NCBI RefSeq assembly: GCF_033958435.1
Contig: NC_134138.1
Span: 270,483,798-270,547,797, forward strand
Reading direction: 5' to 3'
Length of the DNA: 64,000 bases
Origin: Carettochelys insculpta
Lineage: Eukaryota; Chordata; Testudines; Carettochelyidae
Position numbers and translations under genes: made by a program. The number at the start of each line of letters is the position of its first letter. Within the stretch, counting starts at the first letter, position 1. Under the pieces are notes generated by a model. It worked only from the letters and a program-made list of their open reading frames with translations, was not told the origin of the DNA and searched no databases. This document shows, one piece after another, positions 1 through 10,774 of this stretch.

Positions 1-375
1 CACAGTGTGAGCTAAAAGCCAGCTGGCTCTCAGTCTCTCTCTCTGGCTGTGCCTAGAGTGCCGAGAACTGTCGGCAAAAGCTACACAAATTGTGCACCAC
101 ATTTGCATATCTCTTGCTGATCGTTCCATCCAGAGGCTTTCCTGAAATGTGGCTCATCCACACAGGGCCAAACGTCAGGAAAACCCCTTCTGCCGAACGA
201 GGGAGACAGGTCATCGGCAGAATGCTCCCCACGTGGCAGACTTCTGCCGAGAAACCTCCGGTCTCCTGTCGGAAACCTGCAGTCTAGACGTAGCCTTTGT
301 AAGTGGTCGAGGTGCTACTACCTGGGACAGGGAACCACACCCCTAGGCATGTGGGTCACACAGGCACTTTACAAT
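1..375 (-). repeat. tRNA-like SINE-family repeat, split by a MITE
   Basis: Bases 1-44 and about 296-375 match, in order, the uninterrupted repeat at 17820-17950. Shared stretches are the block with 'ccagctggctctcag' and the block with 'gggtcacacaggcacttta'. On the minus strand the family has a tRNA-like head. The MITE at 45-295 interrupts it, so the repeat is the older of the two. Outer limits are approximate and the left part may continue beyond the window. Confidence 0.45.
45..295. mobile_element. Harbinger-like MITE, 251 bp
   Basis: The ends are inverted repeats: left GGCTGTGCCTAGAGTG, right (reverse complement) GGCTACGTCTAGACTG, 12 of 16 identical. The GGC...GCC ends resemble the other MITEs of the window. 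The flanking triplets (tct and ttt) match at only two of three positions, so the target duplication is degraded. It interrupts an older SINE-like repeat. Confidence 0.55.
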
Positions 376-429
376 GTTGTCACGTTCTGGCTCAGGGGTG
401 TGAGAAAACACCCCACCCCCTGGGTGCAG

Positions 430-760
430 CAAGTGTTTGCATTCAGTCCCGGCCTTAGGCAGTTCCTTGAGTCCCGCCTTTTCAGACTCCCGCATGCCAT
501 TTGACTCTGGCATCCTCTGCCCACCGGCTGGGTCCTGCTGGGCTAGCTCTAACAGGGCTGTTAAAGCACCACTGTGCCCCAGGCTACAGTGCTGGGAACT
601 ACGTTTCTATCGCTGTTAGCTACTCCCCTGGTGAAGGTGGTTTACCTAGGAGACCTCTCCTCCCGCACTCATACTGTGGCCACACTTCCCAGTTAAAGCC
701 CTGCCCCGGCAGGGTTACCGCAGCTGCGCTTTCAAATTTCTAGTGTAGACAAACCTGCCT
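430..760. mobile_element. Degraded DNA-transposon remnant
   Basis: This block ends in 'tagtgtagacaaacc', a terminal-repeat motif typical of turtle MITE families, and its body resembles a common reptile repeat from memory. The left end is not recognisable. No open reading frame here looks like a protein. Confidence 0.35.
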
Positions 761-1836
761 GGGTGCGGTGGCATCGCAGCCGGAGGCAAGGGGGAGCAGC
801 ACGGCTAGCAATGGTGCCACACCTTACATTAACCCCCGCTCTCGCCCGAAACATCTGAACAATGAACGTCCTCACCTGTGACGGGAGGAGGGGGATGGAA
901 ATCGAAGCGCCTTTGTTTTTCCAGCATGACACAAAGTATTTCCTTCCTCCAGCAGATGTGCAGCTGAGCATTGGAAACAGTTACCCGTCAAGTCGAAACA
1001 GCTGCACTTTGTGGCGCTAGTCAGTGTGACTCCAGGCTCAAGCTGTCAGTTACATAATTGAAATTTATGGGGCTGGGCAAATCAGCCTATATATATATAT
1101 ATATATATGCGTATATATGAACTGTGGTTAATTATCCACAAGTCCTTTCTTCCTCTGCTGGTCTCTGGAGAATGCAGTTTGAGCCAATACATGTGAGCCT
1201 CTCCTGGTGATATAGCATGAGTGAATTTGGCTAGTCACGCATCATTATTTTTAGTTCCTGGAAGGGTGTGGTCACCTTCCCCCCAAGGAATTACAGACAA
1301 TTTCTGGGCCACAATATGGCAGAAACTTAACACAGTGGGTTCTCCCAAAGATACTGCAGGAAAAGTGCTCTTGCCGTCAGAGTGCCCCTTTCTCACAGGT
1401 AGGAGGAAAGCCACAGTGGAGCCCTGCATTTATAAAGCACTGAGACATCACGATGATGGGTTTGATCTCAGAACACGGATAGATTTGATTCCCAGCGTGA
1501 TGGATTCTGGAGCATCTTGTGGTCATGGAAAAGCTGGTCATTCATGGAGACTTTTAAAGAGATTTTCGCTCAGATTTGTTTCTGCTTCGATTCCCTCCCA
1601 TTTAGCTCATTGCATGGAACTCATCCCATGTCAGATTTCCTTTGCTGGTTCACCTTTCAATCGGTCACATGTGTTCCTTTTCTTGTTTAAAAATTGCAGA
1701 CTATCTTTGCTTTCCTTGATCAGTAGCAACCCATCTGGCTAAAAATGTGCAGTCACCCCTTCAAGTCTTTGTCATCCTTCAAATTATTTATTCAGACTAA
1801 CTTTGGCTTTGGTGATTAGGACACTAATGTGGTTCC
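761..1836. other. No gene seen; (TA)n microsatellite near 1088-1108
   Basis: About 1.1 kb with no recognisable coding sequence. A 173-codon open frame at 1221-1742 has no domain and looks like chance. A short TA dinucleotide tract is the only clear structure. The stretch ends at the target duplication of the LINE beginning at 1848. Confidence 0.5.
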
Positions 1837-1847
1837 ACAAAGGGTTA
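1837..1847. repeat. Target site duplication, 3' side
   Basis: ACAAAGGGTTA sits directly next to the GTA/TAC tandem tail of the LINE. It is identical to 4624-4634. The first two bases (AC) could also belong to the element at the far side, so the true duplication is 9-11 bp. Confidence 0.85.
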
Positions 1848-4623
1848 GTAGTAGTAGTAGTAGCATCCTTCAGTCTACGTAGACTATGGATCGCGCCCTT
1901 CGTAGTTCCGTTTGGCATCCTCATTTGCAGCGTCAGCTGTAACTGTGAAGACCCACACGAGAGTGACAGTCCTTGCTGCATCTGTTGCATATGTAATGGG
2001 TGTCTGGCAGGTCCTTGCTGTGCTTTCTGTGGGCTTACTTCTCCTTCGCTAGCTGTCTGATCCTCAACTCACCCTTCTGAAGGCCCTTGTATAGTTCCTG
2101 CCTCCATCTGCTCCGATCGTCTGCCAGCTGCTCCCAGCTGTCTGGCTTGATGTCTACTTCCCTGAGGTCTCTCTTGCAAACATCTTTGTAGTGCAGCTGG
2201 GGGCGTCTGGGAGTTCTTTTGCCAGAGGCTAGCTCGCCATACAGGATGTCTTTTGGGATCCTTCCATCATTCATCCTGTGGACATGGCCAAGCCAACGGA
2301 GCCGCAGCTGCCTGAGGAGGGTGTGCATAGTTGGGATTCCAGCTTGCTCAGGGACGGTAGTGTTGGACACTCTGTCCTTCCACGATATTCCAAGGATGCA
2401 CCTGAGGCAGCGCATGTGGAAGACGTTCAGCCTCTTTTCCTGGTGGGCATACAGGGTCCAAGTTTCGCTGCCGTAAAGGAGGGTGCTGAGGATGCAGGCT
2501 CTGTAGACTTGCATTTTGGTGTTGGTGTACAACTTGATGTTATTCCACACTCTCTTGCTGAGTCTGGACAAAGTTGTGGCTGCTTTACAGATCCTCCTAT
2601 TTAGCTCAGTCTCCAAAGACAGGGTGTCAGTGATGGTGGACCCGAGGTAAACGAACTCGTGGACGACCTCTAACGTATAGTTGTCAATGCTGATTGATGG
2701 AGAATCAGCAACGTCCTGAGCAAGTGCATTTGTCTTCTTTAGGCTGATGGAGAGCCCAAAGTCCTTGCATGCTTTGGAGGACCAATCCAGCAGCTTCTGA
2801 AGCTGGTCTTCTGTGTGTGACATGACAGCAGCATCATCTGTGAACAGAATATCTCTGATGAGGACTTCCTGAACCTTAGATTTAGCTTTCAGCCTTGCAA
2901 GATTAAACAGTTTCCCATCAGATCTTGTGTGCAAAAAGATGCCCTCTGTTGAAGATCCAAAGGCGTTTTTAAGGAGGAGTGCAAAGAAGATCCCGAACAA
3001 TGTTGGAGCAAGGACGCATCCTTGTTTGACGCCACTCCTGATGCTGAAAGCATCCGATAATGTGCCATCGTATTGGACGGTTCCTCTCATGTCTTCGTGG
3101 AAAGACTGCATCATCTTGAGTAACCGTGGCGGACAACCTATCTTGTGGAGCAGTTTGAACAGTCCATCCCTTCCGACCAAGTCAAAAGCCTTGGTTAGGC
3201 TGATGAAGGCAATATAGAGTGGCTTCCTCTGCTCCCTGCATTTCTCCTGCAGCTGCCTCAGAGAGAAGACCATGTCGACAGTAGATCTCTCTGTGTGGAA
3301 TCCGCACTGTGATTCAGGATACGCCCTCTCAGCAATCTTCTGGAGTCTGCTGAGGATGACGTGAGCAAACAGTTTACCAGTGATGCTTAGGAGGGAGATT
3401 CCACGGTAATTGTTGCAGTCGCTTCTGTCTCCTTTGTTCTTATACAAGGTTACGATGTTAGCGTCGCGCACGTCCTGTGGAAACTCTCCCTCTCTCCAGC
3501 ACAGGCACAGTAGCTCATGTAGGGGTTCCAGGAGAGTGTCTGTGGCACACTTGATTACCTCTGGTGGTACCATCCTGGCCCAGGGCCTTTCCTACTGCAA
3601 TGTTGTCAATGGCTTTCTTCAGTTCATCCACAGTTGGTTCCTGATCCAGTTCGCCCATTACTGGTAGGAGTTCGAGGGCATCGAGAGCTGAGTCGACCAC
3701 AAAGTTCTCACATGAGTACAGCTTGGAGTAGTGCTCGACCCAGCACTCCATCTGTTTGGCTTTGTCAGTGATGACGTCACCAGATTTGGATTTCAGAGGT
3801 GCCATCTTGTTCTGGGTGGGTCCTAATGCCTTCTTGATGCTCTTGTACATTCCCCTGAGGTTACCAAAGTCAGCACAGTCTGTACATTCTGGGTGACTTC
3901 AATGCGAGAGTTGGAGCCGATTGTGACTCGTGGCCTTCCTGCTTAGGCCACTTCAGTGTGGGAAAAATGAATGAAAATGGTCAGCATCTTCTCGAACTTT
4001 GCACGTACCACAATCTGTGCATCACAAACACATTTTTCCAAACCAAGCCACAGCACAGAGTGTTGTGGAGACACCCACGCTCAAAACACTGGCATCAACT
4101 AGACGTGGTCATCGCTAGATGTGATAACCTCAAAAACATCCTTCTGACACGCAGCTATCATAGTGCTGACTGTGATACAGATCGCTCATTAGTTTGCTCC
4201 AAACTCAAGGTAATTCCCAAGAAGCTGCACTGCTCTAAACCAACTGGAAGGCCCCACACCGATGCCAGAAAGACGGCTAACTCAAAGAGAGCTGAAAAGT
4301 TCAGAGCGACCCTCAAGGAGAATCTGCGCAGCAAGCCGGGGGGTGCCGATGTGACATCCAGATGGCAGCATCTGAGGGATACAATGTACAACACAGCCTT
4401 GTTAGTGTTTGGAAGAAGAGCTAGAAACACAAATGACTGGTTCAAAGCTAACTCCGATCAGATGATTCCAGCCATCAAAAAAAAGCACGCTGCGCTCATG
4501 GAGTACAAACATTCGCTGAGCCAGAATACCCTGCAAGCGCTCAGAGCAGCCAGAAAAACAGTACAGCAGATGGCCAGGTGCTGCGCCAACAACTACTGGC
4601 TCAAGCTATGCAGCAGCATCCAG
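1848..4623 (-). mobile_element. Non-LTR retrotransposon, twin-primed inverted insertion
   Basis: The 3' part lies on the minus strand (about 3885 down to 1848) and carries reverse transcriptase, a 3' UTR and a (TAC)n-type tail. The 5' part (about 3886-4623) is inverted and carries the end of the endonuclease domain on the plus strand. The sequence ACAAAGGGTTA flanks the whole block at 1837-1847 and 4624-4634. Both internal breakpoints fall at the same element position, sharing CAGAC, so almost nothing was lost. This is the known product of twin priming in LINE integration. The short tandem tail suggests an RTE-type clade; the exact clade is uncertain. Confidence 0.85.
2035..3885 (-). pseudogene. 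LINE reverse transcriptase, inactivated
   Basis: The open frame from 3573 to 2035 (512 codons) covers the reverse transcriptase and C-terminal region of a non-LTR retrotransposon. A second frame (3850 to about 3560) supplies the residues upstream, beginning near GMYKSIKKALG, so one frameshift lies around 3555-3575. Motif C reads FTDD where the usual form is FADD. In motif A the usual first aspartate is replaced by serine (ISLTKAFD, codon 3199-3201), which should abolish polymerase activity. Later parts read YGSETW and RWLGHVHRM, typical of RTE-like or related elements. The C-terminus is complete, ending in LAKEK. The upstream endonuclease part is found inverted at 3886-4635. Clade assignment is from motif memory only. 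Confidence 0.85.
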
Positions 4624-4635
4624 ACAAAGGGTTAA
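3886..4635 (+). pseudogene. LINE AP-endonuclease C-terminal part, inverted
   Basis: Plus-strand frame starting near LYILGDFNARVG, the conserved GDFN block of the exonuclease-endonuclease-phosphatase fold. It continues through HWHQLDVVI to SADCDTDRSLV. The last block normally carries the catalytic histidine of an Asp-His pair; here it is arginine. The frame then runs into the linker before reverse transcriptase and ends with CSSIQT, which joins in element order to the minus-strand segment starting at about 3885. The N-terminal half of the endonuclease is missing (5' truncation). The stop at 4633-4635 lies in the flanking target duplication. It is the inverted 5' arm of the same insertion, not a separate gene. 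Confidence 0.8.
4624..4634. repeat. Target site duplication, 5' side
   Basis: Second copy of ACAAAGGGTTA, at the outer edge of the inverted 5' arm. It pairs with 1837-1847 and defines the full insertion. Confidence 0.85.
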
Positions 4636-5180
4636 TTCTTACATAAATGACAGCTATCAGTCTATCCGTCTCATAATTGCCATGATATCTGATTGCCTCA
4701 TTTGTCAAATTTGCTTTCATTAAGTTAATATTGTCCCTCACCCCATATACACACCTTATATTCTTTTTTTTTTCCCTCAAAGATTTTCCCTTTCTATACT
4801 CTGACAGCCACCACAGGGCCTACTGTCTGATCCAGCAAATGAATAGGATGATCTGTCCAAGAGGGACCACAAAACTTCCTCTGAAGTACTGGAAGGACTT
4901 TGGCCAGCCATGTCTCTGATGGGTGATCTCTGGTTAGCATTTAGCCTTTGGACAGGAAATGTTACAGTTTTATTATGTGTAAGGAATGTGCCAGCAGGAG
5001 CTCAATACTGATGAAGGAATTTGGGAATGTCCCCTTCAGGGATCATTTGCGTGAAAATGCAAAGGTGTGCATAGGTAATGCCTTGTAAACAAAGCCTGAT
5101 GGGAGCAGGTAAAGCAATGAGAAGTTTGGCTATTGTAAACAATATGTTATTGTAAAGTCACAATTTATGCTATTATGCTT
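4636..5180. other. No gene seen
   Basis: AT-leaning unique-looking sequence between two LINEs, with a T-run near 4763. I recognise no repeat family or coding exon here. Confidence 0.5.
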
Positions 5181-5580
5181 TGTGACCGGGTGCTTGCGAA
5201 CAGGGTGAGTGCTAACAGGAGGGAGTTTTGAGAGTCTCTCCTGGAGGAGGAGAAGGAAGGAGCAAACTAAAGCACCTTGGGGTAAATGGCTGCTTGTGTT
5301 TGGGGGTTCTGGGCTTGTGTTTGTTTGTTTGTTTGTTTGTTTGGAGTTTGGAGTGCTGAGCTGAGTGTTTGTTTGAAAGGCCGTGTGCTCAGGCAGGCAG
5401 TTGGAAGCTGTGAGTCTTGATTAGGTTTGAATTGAAACACCGTGTGCTGATTGGCTGAGCTGTAGGCAGAGGGACTAGCTATCAGGGAGGCCGAGCACTT
5501 AAACCCTGCTAGTAAGCGACCAGGTGCTTGCGACCGGGGTGAGTGCTAACAGGAGGGAGTTTTGAGAGGGAAGTTAGAGG
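5181..5580 (+). repeat. Repeated leader blocks in the CR1 5' UTR
   Basis: A block of about 50 bp occurs at about 5181-5236 and again at about 5516-5571. Both contain 'ggtgcttgcga' then 'gtgagtgctaacaggaggg' then 'agttttgagag'. They are about 335 bp apart, just upstream of ORF1. The second is shortly followed by the ORF1 start. This arrangement resembles repeated 5' UTR monomers that act as promoters in some LINEs; promoter function here is inference. Confidence 0.65.
5316..5342 (+). repeat. (TTTG)n microsatellite
   Basis: Short tetranucleotide run inside the CR1 leader, between the two repeated blocks. Confidence 0.8.
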
Positions 5581-5689
5581 GGGAGCTTGGAGGGAGCCAG
5601 TGACTTCTATTGCCCTTAAACTTTAATCCTTTATAACAACCTCGATCTGAAACATTTAATTAAACCCTCATATATAATTAGAGTAGGAA

Positions 5690-6508
5690 ATGGAGGCAGA
5701 AGCCCAGCAGCAGAGTGGGGGCTATCCTGTTTATTGTGTCGAGTGCAATATGTATGACTACCTACCCTGTGGGTGGGTGGCGTATGTGTGCACTCGATGC
5801 AAGGAGCTCCTGGCCCTCAGAGACCGAGTGCGTGCTTTGGAGGCCAGGGTGGCTGAACTGGAGGAGCTAAGGAAGGCAGAGGTGTTTGTTGATGAGACTT
5901 TCCGGGACATAGTAGGGCTGTCCCACCTCCAGTCTGACAGTCCTGATGCTGTTATGGAGGATGAAAGGCTCAGGGAAGGAGAGCAGTCAATGGGAGCAGA
6001 GGGAAACCATCCCATAGTTGGGACCCTCCTTCCAGAGGGTGCTATTGTATCGTCTCGCGCTGAGGATACTTCTCCGGGGGAGGGAGCACCAACTGTTAGG
6101 AAGAAGCAGATTTTAGTAGTGGGGAATTCGATCATTAGAAATATAGGTAGTTGGGTTTGTGATGACCGGGAGAACCGTATGGTGACTTGCCTGCCTGGTC
6201 CGAAGGTTGCGGATCTCTTGAGGCATCTAGACAGACTTATGGGCAGTGCTGGGGAGGAGCCGGTGGTCGTGGTACATGTGGGTACCAATGACATAGGGAA
6301 GGGTAGAAGAGATGTTCTGGAGGCCAAATTTAGGTTACTAGGAAAGAGACTGAAATCCAGAACATCTATGGTGGCATTCTCTGAAATGCTTCCAGTTCCA
6401 CGCGCAGGGCCAGATAGAGAGGCAGAACTTCAGAGTCTCAATGTGTGGATGAGACACGCCCCCCCCACCTGCCACTGTTCAAAGGTGGACCTAAAGATAG
6501 GTCTATAG
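5690..6508 (+). pseudogene. CR1 ORF1 protein, truncated
   Basis: Open for 272 codons; the first ~256 (to about 6457) look like genuine CR1 ORF1 and the rest is flanking sequence read through. Residues 16-37 hold a Cys-x2-Cys...Cys-x2-Cys zinc-binding pattern (C16, C19, C34, C37). A charged heptad-like stretch at about 39-62 suggests a short coiled coil. Residues 140-250 form an SGNH-hydrolase (esterase) domain with block I as VVGNSII (Ser147 retained, GNS instead of GDS) and block III as HVGTND (198-201). The C-terminal Asp-His block is lost by the truncation. In this family ORF1 binds RNA and assists retrotransposition. No stop or frameshift interrupts it, so this CR1 lineage is not very old. 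Confidence 0.8.
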
Positions 6509-6619
6509 TTATTCTGTGAGAATCCACTTTGATGGTTGTTGAGATGCTGTGGCTATGCCCAGAGCTGAATACCATTATGAGCTGAAATCACTGGTAGCTG
6601 AAGATATGGAAAGCGGGAA

Positions 6620-6830
6620 TCACAGCAGCGGGTGACCAGCGGCCAGCCGTTAGGAGGAGCAGAGGATGGCTGGTAGGCGTGACTGGCAGACAACCGGTAG
6701 GAGAAGCAGTGGGCAGCTGGCAGGTGCAACTGGCGGGTGGCTGGTGGTGGGAGATGCAGCTGGCAGGGAGGAGCGACCAGCAGGTGGCTGGTGGGGCAGC
6801 TGGCAGGGAGCAAGTGGAACGCTGGACAAG
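6620..6830 (+). repeat. Degenerate CTGGCAG-rich tandem repeat
   Basis: Variants of 'cagctggcag' and 'ggtggctgg' recur many times in about 200 bp, giving a minisatellite-like tract. Overlapping open frames in several frames here are by-products of the repeat. Confidence 0.5.
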
Positions 6831-6879
6831 CACAAAGGTGGCATTGTCTCAGGTTCAATGAGGGAATGCATCCCGGTGA

Positions 6880-7300
6880 TGTGTCAGGGCCTGCATGGAC
6901 TGGACGGAGTTGTAAGTGAGGCATTGGAGGGAAAGTTTGAATGTGTGGATTGGCTGTTTATAGTATTGGACTGGTGAGTCTGAGAAGCAAACGACACTGT
7001 TCAGTCCATTTGAGCTGGGACAGTTACTTAAGGATTGGTTATGAACTCTGGGTGTGGTATTTTCCCAAGCTTATGCCATATGATTTTTCTGCCTTTTTCA
7101 TTAAAAGTTTATTTTCTACACTCAGACTGTGTGCTTGCGAGTGGGGAAGCATTGCCTGAACGAGGCACCCAGGGGTATGTGAATTTCCCAGGCTACTGGG
7201 TGGGGACTCGAGCTGGTTCAATGTGAGGTGGATAAAGAGGAACATCTAGATGTTGAACCCGGCCCTGGTTGCGGCCAACTCCTTCCAGCAGAAGGGTTAC
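6880..7300 (+). repeat. Possible solo LTR, weak
   Basis: The segment has an ATTAAA-type polyadenylation signal near 7101, a following GT-rich and C-rich R/U5-like part, and ends near 7300 in 'gggttaca'. I could not find a matching start with a duplication or any internal retroviral gene. The call rests on layout alone. Confidence 0.25.
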
Positions 7301-8148
7301 ATATGCTTTCTCCTTAAAAATAAATGTGCTTGCTTGGAAAGAGCTGTGGGATAACTTATCAGTGCTGGTAATTGCACAGCTGTTCATAGCCTTCTGAGAG
7401 GAAGCAAAGCACAGATGCTGGCCAGGTTAGGCAGTCTGGCTTGTTGGAAATATCACAGTGCAGGCAGGGAACTGTGCAGGCTAGGTAATCCCAGTCAGGA
7501 GGGAGGGAGATGCGAGTCACTGGCAGCTGAGGAGCGGGGAGACTAGAGCTTATGTCCTTGAATGACCATTGAACAGGCATACAGCAGCAATTACCTCGAG
7601 CTATGATGGGTACCACACAGTTGTGCTGCCCTCGGAGCACACCCGTAACTAGGCTGTGACTCAAAGTCACAATCTGGACTTTCTTTGCTCCTGCGGGGAT
7701 GGGAGCAAGCCATGCCACCATTATCCCTGATATCGGCTGTTTTCCCTTCCATGCTGCTCCAGCTGTAGTGACCTAAGAGTGACCTGTGCACGTCCAAACC
7801 CATCCCCACCCACTTGGGCAGAAGGCAAAGCAGTCCAATAACAGCTGCTTTCCCCACTGTACCATTATCTGCAATCTAGGCAGCCAGGGGGGCCAAGTAA
7901 GAGTGAGTTGCAATCTCTGTTGTGGTTTTTGTATCTCAGCAACTTCCAGCTACATGCAAGGTTCAGACAAAGTTGGTTTACTGCACTTCTACCTCAGTCC
8001 AGAGGCAGGCAGGAACCACCGGGACATCATTTGTCCTTCTATTCTTGTGTTTCCATCTATTCTGATTCCACCACTCCCCTACTCGCCCCCATTTAGGCAG
8101 GTAGCGGATTGTTAAAAATAAATGGAATGCATGTAGCAATGAGCATCG
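7301..8148. other. No gene seen
   Basis: No coding exon or known repeat recognised. Several 60-120-codon open frames overlap on both strands without any domain. Confidence 0.45.
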
Positions 8149-8156
8149 GTGCAGTG

Positions 8157-8353
8157 CAGTGTTCGCTGTAAGCTGAGCACTGGGGTGTCCACTCAGGAGA
8201 AATTCAGGTGCTGTCCAGCTGACTAGCAGAGCACCCACAACTATCCAGAACTGGAAGCCTGGGTTTCTATTGGTGGTGCACATTTTCACTTGCTTTGGTG
8301 CACATAACAAAATTTATTCCAACCATGGATGGAAAAAAATAGAGGGAACCCTG
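8157..8353 (+). mobile_element. hAT-like MITE, ~195 bp (family H)
   Basis: Starts CAGTGTTCGCTGTAAGC and ends in 'agagggaaccctg', imperfect inverted termini. The body (gcacccac...tggtgcac...catggatgg) recurs at 12333, 15885, 18474, 31501 and, inverted, near 49250. The 8-bp flanks share only their first four bases (GTGC). Confidence 0.6.
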
Positions 8354-8429
8354 GTGCGACAGCAGACAGGTAGCCTGAAGGAGGCCAGGCTCATTGGCAG
8401 CCTCAGTTCTGCCAAGGCAGAAGAAGGAT

Positions 8430-8585
8430 GAGCAGTGCTTATGGCAGTAGCCTACAATTTAGAAGTTGTGTGTTCAACCCCTGGTAAGCATGAGCTTTCT
8501 GTATCTGACAAGTTACTTAGCTTTTCCATGGCTCAGTTCCCCAGCTGGGGAATGGATGCAATAACACCAATCCAGCTGACAACGG
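8430..8585 (+). repeat. MIR-like SINE
   Basis: A tRNA-like head with a B-box-like 'gtgttcaacccc' (near 8471) is followed by a core resembling MIR: 'acaagttacttagc...ctcagttcccc...ggggaatgg'. Old and diverged. Confidence 0.5.
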
Positions 8586-8589
8586 CAGT

Positions 8590-9195
8590 GTGTGGATACA
8601 GACACTAACGATTATTGGGAGCACAGATGTTCTGGTGAAGTGGGCCATAAGGTGCCTAATACAGACAGACACTTGCATTGTGATTGAGCGAGCGCAAGAG
8701 GCGCAGGTAGGCACACATTTGGCTTCAACGAAAGTGTCTGACAATATCAACAGCTGGTTGAAAAACAAAGAGCAAAAAAATCCCCCTTTTCTACTTCCCT
8801 CACTGAAATTTGAACAAAAACGTTCATCGAGGTTCTGAGACATGCAAACTTTTCTAACAGCAGCTAGCCAGACGTGACAAAAACACCACAGCGCTGCTTC
8901 CCGCGGTAGGGACACTTTGCTGCACTAGACCCAGGTGTCTCCATTACAGTGTTGATATGGGAAGCCTCAAACCACCTCTCTGAGCATGAGCGACAGCCCA
9001 TGACAATGCGCATCGTTGTTCCCACCCTTGAAAGGCCTCAGCTTCCCTTGATCCTTTGGAGATGTTCCAAAGGCAGCAGCCATTCGCTGAAGAAGACAAT
9101 AGTTCCAATCACAGGTTAAAAAGATTAATGTCGTGGGATGGTCATTATAGGAAACAGAGGCCAAAAAGGTTACAACTGTTTTTAATGGGGTGGAA
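8590..9195. other. No gene seen
   Basis: No repeat family or exon recognised. Open frames on both strands are under 135 codons and have no domain. Confidence 0.45.
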
Positions 9196-9202
9196 TAGAG
9201 TG

Positions 9203-9300
9203 CTCAGCAGGATAGGTGGCCTAGTGGTTAGCACATATGGTGCCACCTCCCAGCGGGCAGATCATGGAGTTGAGATCATCTTTCATTCAGAGGTGCAGAG
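9203..9300 (+). repeat. tRNA-derived SINE head
   Basis: Contains 'tggcctagtggttagcac', a good RNA polymerase III A-box context, followed about 35 bp later by a degraded B box ('gagttgagatc'). No cloverleaf can be completed, so it is a SINE head and not a tRNA gene. The tail is not recognisable. Confidence 0.45.
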
Positions 9301-10769
9301 GTGGGCAGTAGTAGGGCACCTGGGCCCACCTACTTAACCAGGGCTTGACCCACAATCGGCTGGACAACAGGGCCTGGCCCCACATCCATCTGGTTACCCT
9401 CTCTGGATCTCTTCCTACTATCAGCTGTTCTCCCCCAGCTTGTAGTCCAACATAAGTACTGTGGAAAGAAAAGGCAATCAAACCATGAGCCTACATGGCC
9501 TCAGTGTACTGGCTCACTTCCACCAGGAGGTGTCTCAGGAGATTTCGGGTTAGATCTGTCTTCCCTGTGCCCCACCTCCTCATTCTGAGCTGGGTTGCTC
9601 CCTTTTCACCCAGGGCTAGAAAGGTGCTACTACTTGGGGCCAGGGTTGTCCTTTAAGCCCTTCAAGTCCAGTGTGGGGTCTGCATACCCCATCATACAGG
9701 GTTTTCAAAACAGGAAATTTTTCAAGGGAAAAGTATTTGTTTAATTCAAAATGTACCAGTTGTTTTTTTTTAAATAATGCAACTAGACTTTTTTTGGACT
9801 TTATTAGAAAAAAATGGTTTTCCTTAAAAAAGAAAAAAAAGTAATTTTGAAGCAGCTCTGTTTTCTGGTGAATGGCTTCCCATCACTCCTAATTACCAGG
9901 CTGTTTGGTGGAGGAACCTGGGCGTAAGTCAGTGTCAACTTTCACTTTGCATTTCACCTTTAATGCAACATTCGAAAGAAAAACATCAGTGAATCAAAAA
10001 TTAAATATGTAACCGTGCAAGGAAGACATCAACCTCATTTAAATGTGCATACCTGCAATTCCAGGGCATGTCAATGAAGTTTTCCAAAAGGCCTTATGGC
10101 ATCAGCGCTGAGCTGCGCTCTTGGGTTGTGCGAGCTCTGAGCTGCTGCTGTTTAAGGCTGAGCGGCATGATAAGAAAAAGAGGCCTCTATGAACTTATAA
10201 AATATTAATGGTGCCAGAGCAGCTCATCAATAAAACATAGACATTGTGATTCTGTTTTGTAAATGAGTTTCTCCAAAGGTGAGAATCCACCAAGCCTCAA
10301 ATCCCCTGTGAAACGGTGGCGTAATTACTATCATCTGAATGTATTTCAAGATGATTAGGGTATACTTAGTATACTAAAAATACCCTGCTGTTTCATAAAG
10401 CTTCTGTGACTTCCTGGGCTCACATCGCCTGCCTGAGAATTGATAGAACTCCATTGCCATTACAGCATTTAAAACCGGATCATGGCCTGTGTCAGTTCCC
10501 ATCCTTCTTCTCAGGGGAAGCTGTTTAATGTTTGCCCTTGACAGATCTCTGCTGCGAAAGAGTGCTGTTATCTCTTCTTTATTACAGAGATCAAACAGGA
10601 AACTACGTATCCCATGATCCTCCCCGAGGTTCCAAAAGGGAATGGTGAAAGCAGAACAGGAAGTTAACGGAGAGAAAGGAAGCAAGCAGGCAAGATGAAG
10701 AAGGTTTTTTATGGCTCTCAGAAACCACAAGGAAAGACATTTGTGTTATGTTTGTCATAATCATCAAAA
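9301..10769. other. No gene seen
   Basis: About 1.5 kb, AT-rich from 9700 to 10370, with homopolymer A/T runs. I recognise no repeat or coding exon. Unique non-coding sequence is the simplest reading. Confidence 0.45.
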
Positions 10770-10774
10770 AATCA

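Larger units (their letters stand above)
5181..6457 (+). mobile_element. CR1 retrotransposon, 5' part, 3'-truncated
   Basis: The segment contains a 5' leader with a repeated block and a long ORF1, then stops abruptly within ORF1 near 6456. No ORF2 or CR1 3' end follows. CR1 copies are usually 5'-truncated, so a copy keeping its leader but losing its 3' end points to a later deletion or rearrangement. Confidence 0.75.

Noticed and set aside
1221..1742. 173-codon plus-strand open frame as a host gene
   Set aside because: No recognisable domain, biased toward chance composition, and no splice or promoter context.
6880..7300. Endogenous retrovirus
   Set aside because: Only LTR-like layout is visible. 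No gag, pol or env fragment, primer-binding site or matching second LTR was found, so only a weak LTR call is kept.
9203..9300. Functional tRNA gene
   Set aside because: A-box-like sequence is present but the B box is degraded and no cloverleaf or terminator can be formed.
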